Origin: Candidatus Acidiflorens stordalenmirensis
Lineage (GTDB): Bacteria > Acidobacteriota > Terriglobia > Terriglobales > Acidobacteriaceae
Reading direction: 5' to 3'
DNA length: 47,803 bases
Assembly (NCBI GenBank): GCA_003139995.1
Contig: PLIC01000303.1
Location: 1-47,803 of the forward strand
Below the pieces are notes generated by a model. The model had not been told where the DNA came from, made no database searches, and saw nothing but the letters and a program-made list of their open reading frames with translations. Positions 27,276 to 35,739 of the stretch are shown in pieces. Position 1 is the stretch's first letter; the number at the start of each line of letters is the position of its first letter. The translations under genes were made by a program, and so were the position numbers.

Positions 27276-27698
27276 ATGAAGTTGCTCCTCTCGATTCTTG
27301 TGCTGGGCGCTCTTTCGATGAATGTTGCCGTGCAGGCGCAGAGTTTCACGGCGAGCGGCAGATCCGCGCTGCCCGATGCGCCCAGCGATCGTCCTTTTTG
27401 GACGGTCGAGAACAAGGTGAATGTCGGCATCTTAGCCGCACTGATCGCCGCCGACGCCGTCACCACTCAGCGCGGCTTGAACCAGGGCCTCCGCGAAATG
27501 AATCCCCTAATGCGCCCGTTCGTGACGCATGGCGTCGCCGGACAAGCTGCCGGGTCGGCTTTAGGTTTTGGCGCTGGAGTCGGTATCGTCTACTTGTTGC
27601 ATCGCAGCCACCACTACAAAGCGGAACGCATTACGATGCGAATGATCGTCGCCGGTGAAAGTGGGTTCGTCGCCAACAACATCATTGCGATTCGCTAA
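27276..27698 (+). CDS. Small exported/membrane protein of unknown function
   Basis: 140 residues, starting at ATG 27276 with GGAG about 6 bases upstream. A signal peptide (LLLSILVLGALSMNVAVQAQ) is followed by LPDAPS and two or three hydrophobic segments (VGILAALIAADAVTTQ, GSALGFGAGVGIVYLLH). The pattern DAVTTQRGL...GLREMNPLMRPF resembles small membrane proteins of the DUF5658 kind, a weak match by eye. Function unknown. It stands alone between the glycoside-hydrolase-like gene and ilvE. Confidence 0.65.
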   Translation: MKLLLSILVLGALSMNVAVQAQSFTASGRSALPDAPSDRPFWTVENKVNVGILAALIAADAVTTQRGLNQGLREMNPLMRPFVTHGVAGQAAGSALGFGAGVGIVYLLHRSHHYKAERITMRMIVAGESGFVANNIIAIR

Positions 27699-27827
27699 GA
27701 AAAAAGGAGCAAAGTGCGTCGCCAAGCCGGATGCCCCGTCCCGGCTGTGAACTCCTGATTTCGCCGGCCCAGCCCGCTTCCACGTTATAATTCCATTCTG
27801 GAAGACGAACCTTCTTCGACCACCGGC

Positions 27828-27850
27828 CACTGATCACCGACCACTGATCA
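27828..27850. repeat. Direct repeat CACTGATCA before ilvE
   Basis: Two exact copies of CACTGATCA (27828-27836 and 27842-27850) lie 67 bases before the ilvE start, with a further related ATTGATCG. They could be an operator, but no regulator is indicated. Confidence 0.4.
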
Positions 27851-27916
27851 TTGATCGTTGAACCATCGAAGAATCTCCAGCCCGCTTCCGCGAATCGTTG
27901 TACCGAAGGAGTCTGC

Positions 27917-28864
27917 ATGGCGATTGAGAAGACGGAAAAAATCTGGCACAACGGCAAGTTCATCGCCTGGGATGACGCTACGCTGCACGTGATGTCTCAC
28001 GTTGTGCACTACGGCTCTTCAGTGTTTGAAGGCATTCGCTGCTACGCGCTGCCCAGCGGCCCTGCGATTTTTCGCGCCACGGAACACATGCAGCGGCTCA
28101 TCGACTCGGCCCGCATTTACCGCATCGACGTCCCCTTCACCCGCGACGAGATCGTGCGCGCCATGCTCGAGTTGGTGAAAGAAAACGGCGTGTGGCCTTG
28201 CTACATCCGCCCCATCGTTCTCCGCGGCTACGGCGAAGCCGGCGTCAACCCGTTCAACTCCCCCACCGAAGTCTATATCGCAAATTTTTCCTGGGGAAAA
28301 TATCTGGGGACGGATGCCAGCGAAGGAGTGGACGTTTGCGTTTCCTCGTGGACGCGAATGGCACCCAACACTCTGCCGGCGATGGCTAAGGCTGGAGCAA
28401 ATTATATGAATTCGCAGCTCATCAAAATGGAAGCCATCGTCAACGGGTACGCCGAAGGCATTGCGCTCGATGTGAACGGCTACGTCAGCGAAGGCTCGGG
28501 CGAAAATCTGTTCGTCGTCCGCAACGGCGTGTTGCAAACGGCTCCACTGGGCAACTCCGTGCTTCCGGGCATCACGCGGGACTCGGTGTTGCAGATCGCG
28601 CGCGACCTCGGCATCAAGATCGTGGAGCAGCAGATTCCGCGCGAGTCGCTTTACATTGCCGACGAAGTTTTCTTCACCGGCACCGCCGCCGAAATCACGC
28701 CCATTCGCTCGGTTGACAAGATCGCCGTGGGCAAGGGCAAGATCGGTCCCATGACCAAATCTCTGCAAGCGGAGTTTTACGGCATTGTTCGCGGCGAGAA
28801 AGCGGACCGGTACAACTGGCTGACGCCGGTTCCGGTGGGAGCGAAGTTGCCTGTGGCCGTGTAA
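27917..28864 (+). CDS. ilvE: Branched-chain amino acid aminotransferase
   Basis: A PLP-dependent class IV aminotransferase that performs the last step of Leu, Ile and Val synthesis, or the first of their breakdown. 315 residues. The PLP lysine is Lys158 in AMAKAGANY. Other hallmarks are [35 protein letters not shown] and [13 protein letters not shown]. The ATG at 27917 follows AAGGAG by 5 bases; the frame is open upstream but with no family similarity. Acyl-CoA dehydrogenase, MeaB and epimerase genes elsewhere in the window would fit a catabolic use, but they are 21 kb away. Confidence 0.95.
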   Translation: MAIEKTEKIWHNGKFIAWDDATLHVMSHVVHYGSSVFEGIRCYALPSGPAIFRATEHMQRLIDSARIYRIDVPFTRDEIVRAMLELVKENGVWPCYIRPIVLRGYGEAGVNPFNSPTEVYIANFSWGKYLGTDASEGVDVCVSSWTRMAPNTLPAMAKAGANYMNSQLIKMEAIVNGYAEGIALDVNGYVSEGSGENLFVVRNGVLQTAPLGNSVLPGITRDSVLQIARDLGIKIVEQQIPRESLYIADEVFFTGTAAEITPIRSVDKIAVGKGKIGPMTKSLQAEFYGIVRGEKADRYNWLTPVPVGAKLPVAV

Positions 28865-29006
28865 CTTTGTTTGGGCGGGCGTGGGGAGAATGCCTTGCGG
28901 CGGCGAATAAGATCGTTAGCGTGTAGGGTTCCCTTCCGTTTCGCTTAGGGCAGACTCTTCGACTTCGCAGCTTGCCCTGCAAGCGAGGCGAGCTGCTCCG
29001 CCCGGA

Positions 29007-29044
29007 ATGACAACTCATGTATTCGTCTCAGCATGACAACTCAT
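29007..29044. repeat. Direct repeat ATGACAACTCAT, second copy supplies a start codon
   Basis: Exact 12-base copies lie at 29007-29018 and 29033-29044. The second provides the ATG and first three codons of the next gene. The first follows a dispersed-repeat-like string (GCGAGGCGAGCTGCTCCGCC). Confidence 0.7.
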
Positions 29045-29830
29045 AAGAATTCCTTTCTCCTCACGAAGTGGTATCTGGACTGCGTCGCAGAGAGTGGCGA
29101 TGCAGCGATCCTGTATGTGGCCGATCTGCGCTGGGACGCACTCACAGTCCATTATGGAAGCTTGCTCACGGTCCTCGGCGGCATGATTGGTTTTACCTCT
29201 TCCCTGCGCGGTGGTGCGGCCCCCGAGGTTCAGGACAGGAAGATAGAAGTCAGCCTGCCTCACCTTGACGTCGAAGGCACGTGGCACGCGTTGAGATCGC
29301 CCATCCAAAGAACAGTCTTTGAAAGTGAGCACGGTTCGGTCGAGTGGCGATGTTTGCAGCCGATGTCTCAGGCCGAGCTGCTTTTTCGAGGAACAGCCAG
29401 GCTTACAGGACGCGGGTACGCGGAATGCTTGACCCTTTCCATTCTTCCGTGGAAATTGCCTATGAACGAGCTGCACTGGGGGCGATTTCTTTCCGAACAA
29501 GATGCTCTTGTCTGGATTGATTGGCGGGGTCCGCACCGACAACGCGTCGTCTTCCACAACGGCGGGGAATGTCAGGTCAAGTCCGTCACAGAGTCGGAAA
29601 TCGTGTTTGCCAATTCAGACACGCGGCTGGAACTCGATCGTGGACTGGTTCTGCGTCAGGGTCGGCTGGGGGATACCGTATTTACCGGCATCTCTCGCCT
29701 TGCCCGGTTGCTTCCCCGAAGCATGCTGTCAGTGAATGAATGCAAGTGGCGAAGCCGAGGAGTGATGCACTCCTCGGGCGGCGAGAGTTCGGGTTATGCG
29801 ATCCACGAGGTCGTGAAGTGGACAGACTGA
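29033..29830 (+). CDS. Protein of unknown function upstream of the lipid-enzyme fusion
   Basis: A 265-residue soluble-looking protein without a signal peptide or membrane segment. It is rich in beta-type sequence with regular Trp residues (LHWGRFLSEQDALVWIDWRG, SVEWRCLQP). The G/Y-rich and WGR pattern is faintly like the lipocalin-like AttH/CrtC fold, whose members bind lipids or isoprenoids, but this is a guess by eye. The start lies in a 12-base direct repeat and has no clear ribosome-binding site. The gene overlaps the next one by 13 bases, so the two are probably translated together, and a shared lipid-related role is plausible. Confidence 0.7.
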   Translation: MTTHKNSFLLTKWYLDCVAESGDAAILYVADLRWDALTVHYGSLLTVLGGMIGFTSSLRGGAAPEVQDRKIEVSLPHLDVEGTWHALRSPIQRTVFESEHGSVEWRCLQPMSQAELLFRGTARLTGRGYAECLTLSILPWKLPMNELHWGRFLSEQDALVWIDWRGPHRQRVVFHNGGECQVKSVTESEIVFANSDTRLELDRGLVLRQGRLGDTVFTGISRLARLLPRSMLSVNECKWRSRGVMHSSGGESSGYAIHEVVKWTD

Positions 29831-31749
29831 GAAATCTTGCCGTGGCGAAGCTGCTCTACGGTTTCCTTTTCGTGGGCCTCCTGCCACTTCTGCTAGTGAC
29901 CTGGGCGGCCAAAACGACGGATGTTGTCGCGTTGCCGATAGTGCACTCTTTGTCTTGGGGACTGGTTGCGGCCGGAGTTGGGCTGTTGTTGATGGCTATG
30001 GGAACAACGGCGCTGTGGCGGCTTGGCGGCGGCCTGCCCATGAATGCATTTCCGCCTCCGCGTTACGTTTCCGGCGGAATCTACCACGTGTTATCCCATC
30101 CGATCTATGTAGGGTTTGCGTTCGTGTGCGTGGGCGTCGCGATCGCCGTGGGGTCGGCCAGCGGATTATGGCTTGTGTCGACGACCGTGATCCTCGCCAG
30201 TGCGGCGCTGGTTCTCGGATATGAACTCCCCGACATGCGAGTACGTTTCGGCGCTGCATTTCCAGAACAACGTCTGCTGCCGCCGGATGATGGATCTCAG
30301 CCGACCCCTCTGGAACGGGCTCGTTGCTACCTGACGGTGCTGTTGCCTTGGTTCGTTCTTTATGAGGCTTTGATCGCGCTTGGAGTTCCGGTGGACGCGA
30401 AGGTAGCCTATCTCCCTTTCGAATCGCGTCTGCGCGTGTGGCCATGGACTGAAACTCTTTATGGCAGCGTCTACGTGATAGTGGTGATGGCGCCGCTGAT
30501 GGCACGGACGCGGCACGCTCTTCGCTGGTTCTCAAGTCGAGCCTTGCTCTCGATGGTGATCGTCTTCCCCCTATACCTTACAGTGCCGCTGATTGCTCCG
30601 CCGCGCCCGTTCGTCTCGAACGGAGCATTGGGCACTCTGTTGAATTTCGAGCGGTCCCACGACAGTGCCGCAGCGGCGTTCCCGTCCTACCACGTCATAT
30701 GGGCCTTCCTGGCTGCCGAGATCATGGGCCGAGAGCTTTGGCAGAGGCGGGTGTGGCAGCTCTGGGCAGTTTTGGTTGGGGTGAGCTGCGTGACCACGGG
30801 AATGCACGCCCTGATGGATGTTCTCGCCGGTTTTCTCGTCGTCTGGGCAGTCGTGCGGATGGAGCGGGTCTGGTCGTTCCTACGCAATTCATCGGAGGCC
30901 ATTGCGAACTCCTGGCGGGAGTGGCGAATAGGACCAGTGCGGGTCATAAACCACGGAGCCTGGGCAGCTGCCGGAGTATTCCTCGGAATCTGGATTCTTG
31001 ACACGCTGCTGGGACCAGGCAAGAGCGTGATCCCACTCGCCATTTTCCTGGGGGGAACAATCGGAGCCGCACTCTGGGCACAATTCATTGAGGGTTCGCC
31101 AGCTCTGTTGCGGCCATTAGGATTCTATGGAGGGGTGATCGGTACTTCGATTGGTGGAGTGGCCGCCGCGTGGTTGTCTGGCGCCAGTGTCTGGCAGGTG
31201 CTGAGCGCGTTGGTTGTCGCTGGTCCGTGGATTCAAGGGATTGGCCGGCTGCGCTGCTTGGTTCAGGGATGCTGCCATGGGCGGCCAGCGAGCGAGCACT
31301 TGGGCATCCGCTATGAGCATCCTCGTTCTCGGGTTTGCCAGATAGCGTCGCTAGGGGGCATTCCGATTCACCCCACGCCGTTGTACTCGCTGCTCTGGAA
31401 CGTCGCCATCGCTCTAGTCGTGACGAGGCTGTATTTCCTGCACACGACGGCAGCGATGGTTGGCGGGGTCTACCTGATCCTCTCCGGTATTGGAAGATTT
31501 GTGGAAGAGGCTTACCGGGGAGAGCCTCAAACGCCGATATTTTGGGGTCTGCGGCTGTACCAGTGGATCGCCATTGTCACCGTGTTTCTGGGTGCGGTGA
31601 TCACAACTTTGGTGAGAACGCCCATCACCTCCGAACCGGTCATCCACCTTTTTTCGGTCTTTGTTGCATTGGCCTGCGGAATTGCCGCGTGGTTCGTCAG
31701 TGGTGTCGACTTTCCCGAGTCGAGTCGCAGATTTGCGCGGCTGAGTTAA
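29818..31749 (+). CDS. Polytopic fusion: methyltransferase-like, PAP2-like and Lgt-like domains
   Basis: A 643-residue integral membrane protein from a GTG with GAGG about 7 bases upstream. Three parts can be told apart. (1) Residues about 10-150: isoprenylcysteine/phospholipid methyltransferase-like, with GGIYHVLSHPIYVGF (86-100), the HPxYxG motif. (2) About 170-345: a PAP2/inositol-phosphotransferase-like region with RP (263-264), FPSYH (288-292) and GMHALMD (328-334) in the order of the C1-C3 phosphatase motifs. (3) About 375-600: Lgt-like, with GRLRCLVQGCCHGRP (476-490), GIPIHPTPLYSLL (514-526) and GIGRFVEEAYRG (557-568), the counterparts of the Lgt signature, HPxQLYE and the distal Arg motif. 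Each family acts on lipids at the membrane. What the fusion makes is unknown. It overlaps the upstream gene by 13 bases. Confidence 0.8.
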   Translation: MDRLRNLAVAKLLYGFLFVGLLPLLLVTWAAKTTDVVALPIVHSLSWGLVAAGVGLLLMAMGTTALWRLGGGLPMNAFPPPRYVSGGIYHVLSHPIYVGFAFVCVGVAIAVGSASGLWLVSTTVILASAALVLGYELPDMRVRFGAAFPEQRLLPPDDGSQPTPLERARCYLTVLLPWFVLYEALIALGVPVDAKVAYLPFESRLRVWPWTETLYGSVYVIVVMAPLMARTRHALRWFSSRALLSMVIVFPLYLTVPLIAPPRPFVSNGALGTLLNFERSHDSAAAAFPSYHVIWAFLAAEIMGRELWQRRVWQLWAVLVGVSCVTTGMHALMDVLAGFLVVWAVVRMERVWSFLRNSSEAIANSWREWRIGPVRVINHGAWAAAGVFLGIWILDTLLGPGKSVIPLAIFLGGTIGAALWAQFIEGSPALLRPLGFYGGVIGTSIGGVAAAWLSGASVWQVLSALVVAGPWIQGIGRLRCLVQGCCHGRPASEHLGIRYEHPRSRVCQIASLGGIPIHPTPLYSLLWNVAIALVVTRLYFLHTTAAMVGGVYLILSGIGRFVEEAYRGEPQTPIFWGLRLYQWIAIVTVFLGAVITTLVRTPITSEPVIHLFSVFVALACGIAAWFVSGVDFPESSRRFARLS

Positions 31750-31932
31750 AGCCTCTCAAATCGAATGTCCTGCACACACCGCTCAGGACCTCCTCCGAGA
31801 TCAGAACCTAGAAGCCGGGAGGCATAAGCCAAAAGACCGCGGCCAGAAAGCCAATGGTCTTGTTACCTCCGTCATCTCGTGCGCGGGGGCGGTTCGGGTC
31901 ATGATAGGGACTGTAGCTGGAGCCCTGCCTGC

Positions 31933-33054
31933 ATGAATATCGACGACTTGCTCCGCATCGCCATGGAGCGCCGCGCCTCCGACTTGCACTTGAAAGTCGG
32001 GAACTACCCTCACCTGCGCGTTGATGGCGATCTGGTGCCGCTGACCGATCTGGCGCGTGTGTCCGCCGAAGACATGTTGAACATGGCGTTCAGCATGATG
32101 TCGGCGCGGCAAAAGCAAAAATTCAAAGAGACCACGGAAATCGATATGGCGTACGGTGTCGCGGGCCTGGGACGCTTCCGTGTGAACGTGTTTCAGCAGC
32201 GCGGCAACGTGGGGTTGGTGCTGCGCGTGATTCCGACGAAGATCCGGGCGCTCGACGAACTGTTTTTGCCGAAGGTGGTGGAGCAGATCTGCGATATGCC
32301 GCGCGGTCTGGTGCTGGTGACGGGGGTGACGGGATCGGGCAAATCGACGACGCTGGCCGCCATGGTGGACCGCATCAACTCGACTCGCGCCGAGCACATT
32401 ATCACGATCGAAGACCCCATCGAGTTTCTGCACCGCGACAAAAAAGGTTATGTAAACCAGCGCGAGGTGGAAGTGGATACGCCATCGTTCTCGGCGGCGT
32501 TGCGCGCTTCACTGCGTCAGGATCCGGACGTGATCCTGGTGGGCGAAATGCGCGATCTAGAAACGATCGCGACGGCGCTCCACGCGGCCGAAACCGGCCA
32601 CATGGTTTTCTCCACGCTACACACGCTGGATGCGGTGGAAAGCATCAACCGCATCATCGCGATTTTTCCGCCGCCGGAGCAGAAACAGATCCGGCTGCAG
32701 TTGGCCGCGGTGTTGCGCGCCATTATCAGCCAGCGCCTGGTGCGCCGGTCGGACGCCGAGGGCCGAGTGCCCGCGGTCGAAGTGATGGTGACGACGGCCT
32801 ACATTCGGGAATGCATTCTGGTGCCCGAGAAGACGCGCGCCATCCGCGACGCGATTTCCGCCGGCACGTCGCAGTACGGCATGCAGACCTTCGACCAGTC
32901 GCTCTGGGATTTGTTCCAGGCGGGGCTGGTGAATTACGAGACTGCTCTCGACAGCGCGTCGAATGCGGATGAGTTCAAGCTGCGGATGCAGGGGATTGCG
33001 TCCACGTCGGATCTCTCGCGGCAGTCGATGCAGTCGGCGGGTTTTGGACGCTGA
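31933..33054 (+). CDS. pilT: Type IV pilus retraction ATPase PilT
   Basis: A secretion-type hexameric ATPase that depolymerises type IV pili in twitching motility. 373 residues from ATG 31933; the frame is open upstream, but the family begins close to NIDDLLRIAMERRASDLHLK. Walker A is GVTGSGKST (131-139), followed by the Asp box IITIEDPIEFLH, Walker B GEMRDLETI and the His box TGHMVFSTLHT. The C-terminal AIRDAISAGTSQYGMQTFDQSL contains the PilT-type AIRNLI-like motif in altered form. PilT and PilU cannot be separated by eye. No other pilus genes are nearby. A strong terminator follows. Confidence 0.92.
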   Translation: MNIDDLLRIAMERRASDLHLKVGNYPHLRVDGDLVPLTDLARVSAEDMLNMAFSMMSARQKQKFKETTEIDMAYGVAGLGRFRVNVFQQRGNVGLVLRVIPTKIRALDELFLPKVVEQICDMPRGLVLVTGVTGSGKSTTLAAMVDRINSTRAEHIITIEDPIEFLHRDKKGYVNQREVEVDTPSFSAALRASLRQDPDVILVGEMRDLETIATALHAAETGHMVFSTLHTLDAVESINRIIAIFPPPEQKQIRLQLAAVLRAIISQRLVRRSDAEGRVPAVEVMVTTAYIRECILVPEKTRAIRDAISAGTSQYGMQTFDQSLWDLFQAGLVNYETALDSASNADEFKLRMQGIASTSDLSRQSMQSAGFGR

Positions 33055-33124
33055 AGATTGGGGCGGAGAATGAGTTTGTCCTGCTGAACGCTGTTGCTTG
33101 TAAACTTTGTTCCTCCTGAAACTT

Positions 33125-33152
33125 GGGCGCGCTTCGGCGCGCCCGTTTTTTT
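33125..33152 (+). terminator. Rho-independent terminator after pilT
   Basis: GGGCGCGC and GCGCGCCC form an 8-bp stem closed by a TTCG tetraloop, followed after one G by seven T residues. It lies about 70 bases past the pilT stop. Confidence 0.93.
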
Positions 33153-33168
33153 GTGCGGCAGTGAAGGT

Positions 33169-33642
33169 TCAAAGCGCCTTCGACATGCGGACGAGGTGGA
33201 CGGGAATCTTGGTAACTTGATCTGCCGGGAAGGGTAATGTGCCGTTCTCAATATATCCAAATTGCCGGTAGTAAGCGGGCAATTCCTGGCGCACATTTAC
33301 GAAGGTGAGATCCATGAAGCGGCATCCGGCGGAGCGGCAGCGCTGTTCGGCGGCGACGATGAGGCGAGTCCCGATTCCCGAGAGCTGCCGTTGCGGATCG
33401 ACCGCCAGTAACCCGAAGTAACCTCGTTCGCCGCGCAGTTCGGTGTAGACGCAACCGGCCAGCACTCCGTCTTCGAACAGCATAAGGAACTTTCCTTTCT
33501 GAAGAAGGGCGCGAACTTTCTCGGGATCTGTGCGATCGGCGTCAATGAAGAAACGCTCGGAGCGAAAGGCAGCGTTCACCAGGCGCGCGATTGCGGGCGC
33601 ATCGGCGGGTTCGGCGGTACGCATCTGCGGAGGATTCGGCAA
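33169..33642 (-). CDS. GNAT-family N-acetyltransferase
   Basis: A 157-residue acetyltransferase. The acetyl-CoA loop is seen in LLAVDPQRQLSGIGTRLI (Q/RxxGxG), followed by LTFVNVRQELPAYYRQFGYI, the usual alpha4-beta6-7 region. The substrate is not predictable. The TTG at 33642 or the ATG at 33624 may be the start; neither has a clear ribosome-binding site. It converges on pilT, sharing the terminator region. Confidence 0.85.
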   Translation of the reverse strand: MPNPPQMRTAEPADAPAIARLVNAAFRSERFFIDADRTDPEKVRALLQKGKFLMLFEDGVLAGCVYTELRGERGYFGLLAVDPQRQLSGIGTRLIVAAEQRCRSAGCRFMDLTFVNVRQELPAYYRQFGYIENGTLPFPADQVTKIPVHLVRMSKAL

Positions 33643-33817
33643 CGGGTGGATTTTACGTTAGGAGCGGCGGTTGTGGGAATGGGCAGAATTGGGGCGAAGG
33701 TCAACTCCGGGCGAGGCCGAGCTGTGCTTGGCTTGGACCCTTTGGCTTCCCCTCGGTTTCGCTCGGGGCTTCGGCAAAACAGGGCAGGCTCACGAGGGCG
33801 CCCGTCTCCAAACGGGA

Positions 33818-34201
33818 TTAGTTGGGCTTGCGGAACTTACTGTCGGCGAGATAGCGGAGCATGATAGCGTCGGTGGCGTTCTGAAACTGCTGCTCCATTT
33901 CGGGGGGGCGCACGGGGGCGTCCTGGCGCAGGGTCTGACGGAATTTCTCACCCATTTCGGAATCGCTGGTGACCACCTGCATGTAGAACCAGAGGAAATG
34001 ACGCATCTGGTCGAGAGCGGACTTGAGCACCTGGATGGATTCCATTTCCGGCTGGTCGGCGAGGGCTTCCATGAGTTCGGGGTCAGTGGGGGCCTGCATG
34101 GCGGCGCAGTTGAGTTCGCGCTGGATCACGCGCAGGTCGTCGGTAACACGCAAAATACGGAGATGAATCTCTTCCATGCTTTCCCGGTGCTCGCGATCCA
34201 T
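33818..34201 (-). CDS. Small helical protein of unknown function
   Basis: A 127-residue, charged, largely helical protein with many Glu, Gln and Arg residues and no signal peptide. The sense is supported by AAAGGA about 5 bases before the ATG (34201) and by protein-like composition. A longer plus-strand frame across the same DNA reads as a shadow. No family is recognised. It may share a transcript with the acetyltransferase gene, which follows on the same strand after about 175 bases. Confidence 0.6.
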   Translation of the reverse strand: MDREHRESMEEIHLRILRVTDDLRVIQRELNCAAMQAPTDPELMEALADQPEMESIQVLKSALDQMRHFLWFYMQVVTSDSEMGEKFRQTLRQDAPVRPPEMEQQFQNATDAIMLRYLADSKFRKPN

Positions 34202-34532
34202 AAGGTCCTTTCCGTTCCGATCAAGCGTGCCTGATTAGTGCGTTTTAACCAAGATCGCATCTCGGAGCAGGAAGGGAAAGGTTCCCCGTGTGCATGAGCT
34301 TCGGTAATTGAAGTTACCTTAGGTCGAAAGCCGCACGGGGCGGGCTATGACGGCGGGGGTGGCCTTTGCTGAATTGGCTGTGGGCGCGGTGGGCGGGAGT
34401 TGCGGAGTAAGTCGTTTGTAAGTTCGGCGCTTGCAGGAACATGGTGCACGCGTCGAGACCTCGCCTTAGGGGGTCGCTTTTTGCGAGGCTGCCGTGCGAC
34501 ACTCTTTGGAGCGGCTTCAGGAAGCGAAATTC
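34202..34532. other. Divergent intergenic region before murG, no gene seen
   Basis: A 331-base region between the minus-strand small gene and murG. CCCCGTG (34290-34296) and CACGGGG (34333-34339) could pair over a long loop. No ftsW or murD remnant could be recognised in any frame, although these genes often precede murG. AGGAAG about 9 bases before 34533 is the murG ribosome-binding site. Confidence 0.45.
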
Positions 34533-35597
34533 ATGCGCATTGTCATCGCGGGCGGGGGGACGGGCGGGCACGTTATTCCGGCGCTGGCCATCGCTCAACA
34601 GCTTAAGAAGCAATTTGGAGCCGAGGTTCTTTTTATCGGGACGGCTCGCGGGATTGAGACGCGGCTGGTGCCGCAGGCGGGGTTTCCTCTGGAACTGATT
34701 CAGGTCGGGGCGCTGAAAAATGTCAGCCTGATGACGCGGGCGAAGACGATGTTTGATTTGCCGCGCGCGATTGCGGCTTCTTCGCGGATGCTCTCGGAGT
34801 TCGATCCCGAAGTAGTGATTGGGGTGGGGGGCTATGCCTCGGGGCCGGCGATGGTGGCCGCGATTCGCCGCCGTCTCCCGACGCTTGCCTTCGAACCGAA
34901 CGTTGTGCCGGGATTTGCCAATCGAATGATCGCGCGCTGGGTTTCCGCGGCGGCGGTGCACTTTGAAGAGACTTGCAAGTATTTTCCCAACTGCCGGGTG
35001 ACGGGCGTTCCGGTGCGCTCGGCCTTTTTTACTATTCCCGCGAAGACTGTGGGCACGCCCACGCTGCTGGTTTTTGGAGGCAGTCAGGGCGCGCGCGCCA
35101 TCAATCAAGCGATGATCGAGTCGCTGGCGGGATTGCGCGAGAGGATTCCGGGGATACACATCATTCATCAGACCGGGCAGCGCGACTATGACCATGTGCT
35201 GGCCGCTTATCGGCAGTCGGGAATCTCGGGCGAAGTCCACAAGTTTATTGACGATATGCCGGGCACGTTCGGGCGCGCGGATTTGCTGGTCTGCCGTTCG
35301 GGCGCGAGCACGGTTGGGGAGATCACCGCGGCGGGCAAGCCGGCGATTTTTGTGCCGTTTCCGGCCGCTGCCGATGACCATCAGAACGTGAACGCGCGGG
35401 CGCTGGAACGAGCGGGCGCGGCGGTTGTGGTCGAAGAAGGCAATCTGGGCGCGGCTTATCTTGTGGACACGATTGCGGCGCTGATTGGCGATGTCGGGCG
35501 GCTGCAGAACATGTCGGCGGCGGCGAAATCGCTGGCGCATCCAAAAGCAGTCGAAGAAATCGCGGAGATGGTGGTGCGGCTGGCTGGCGGTGAGTAG
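34533..35597 (+). CDS. murG: UDP-GlcNAc transferase MurG (lipid II synthesis)
   Basis: The GT28 enzyme that adds GlcNAc to lipid I on the inner face of the membrane. 354 residues from ATG 34533, chosen because the family begins [13 protein letters not shown] and AGGAAG lies upstream; the frame is open 39 bases further. The Gly-rich loop GGGTGGH is at 7-13. The second domain has [24 protein letters not shown] and [16 protein letters not shown], the UDP-GlcNAc-binding motifs. It heads the murG-murC-ftsQ-ftsA-ftsZ block. Its stop codon is followed at once by an inverted repeat. Confidence 0.96.
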   Translation: MRIVIAGGGTGGHVIPALAIAQQLKKQFGAEVLFIGTARGIETRLVPQAGFPLELIQVGALKNVSLMTRAKTMFDLPRAIAASSRMLSEFDPEVVIGVGGYASGPAMVAAIRRRLPTLAFEPNVVPGFANRMIARWVSAAAVHFEETCKYFPNCRVTGVPVRSAFFTIPAKTVGTPTLLVFGGSQGARAINQAMIESLAGLRERIPGIHIIHQTGQRDYDHVLAAYRQSGISGEVHKFIDDMPGTFGRADLLVCRSGASTVGEITAAGKPAIFVPFPAAADDHQNVNARALERAGAAVVVEEGNLGAAYLVDTIAALIGDVGRLQNMSAAAKSLAHPKAVEEIAEMVVRLAGGE

Positions 35598-35699
35598 GAC
35601 CATTTCACCGCAGAGGACGCCGAGAGCGCAGAGTGAAGGCTGAACCGTCGTTTCCCTGAATTTCTCTGCGCCCTCTGCGTCCTCTGCCGTCAAATGGTC
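35598..35699. repeat. Imperfect 36-nt inverted repeat between murG and murC
   Basis: The left arm (35598-35633) and right arm (35664-35699) are nearly reverse complements around a 30-nt loop. They contain GCAGAGGACGC and GCGCAGAG units, a type of dispersed repeat common in environmental bacteria. The left arm begins right after the murG stop; the right arm ends 40 bases before murC. Confidence 0.85.
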
Positions 35700-35739
35700 T
35701 ATCATCAGCGTTCAGCGTTCATCCAGGGATTAAGTTTTC

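Noticed and set aside
33671-34234. 187-residue plus-strand frame
   Set aside because: The opposite strand has a better ribosome-binding site and more protein-like composition.
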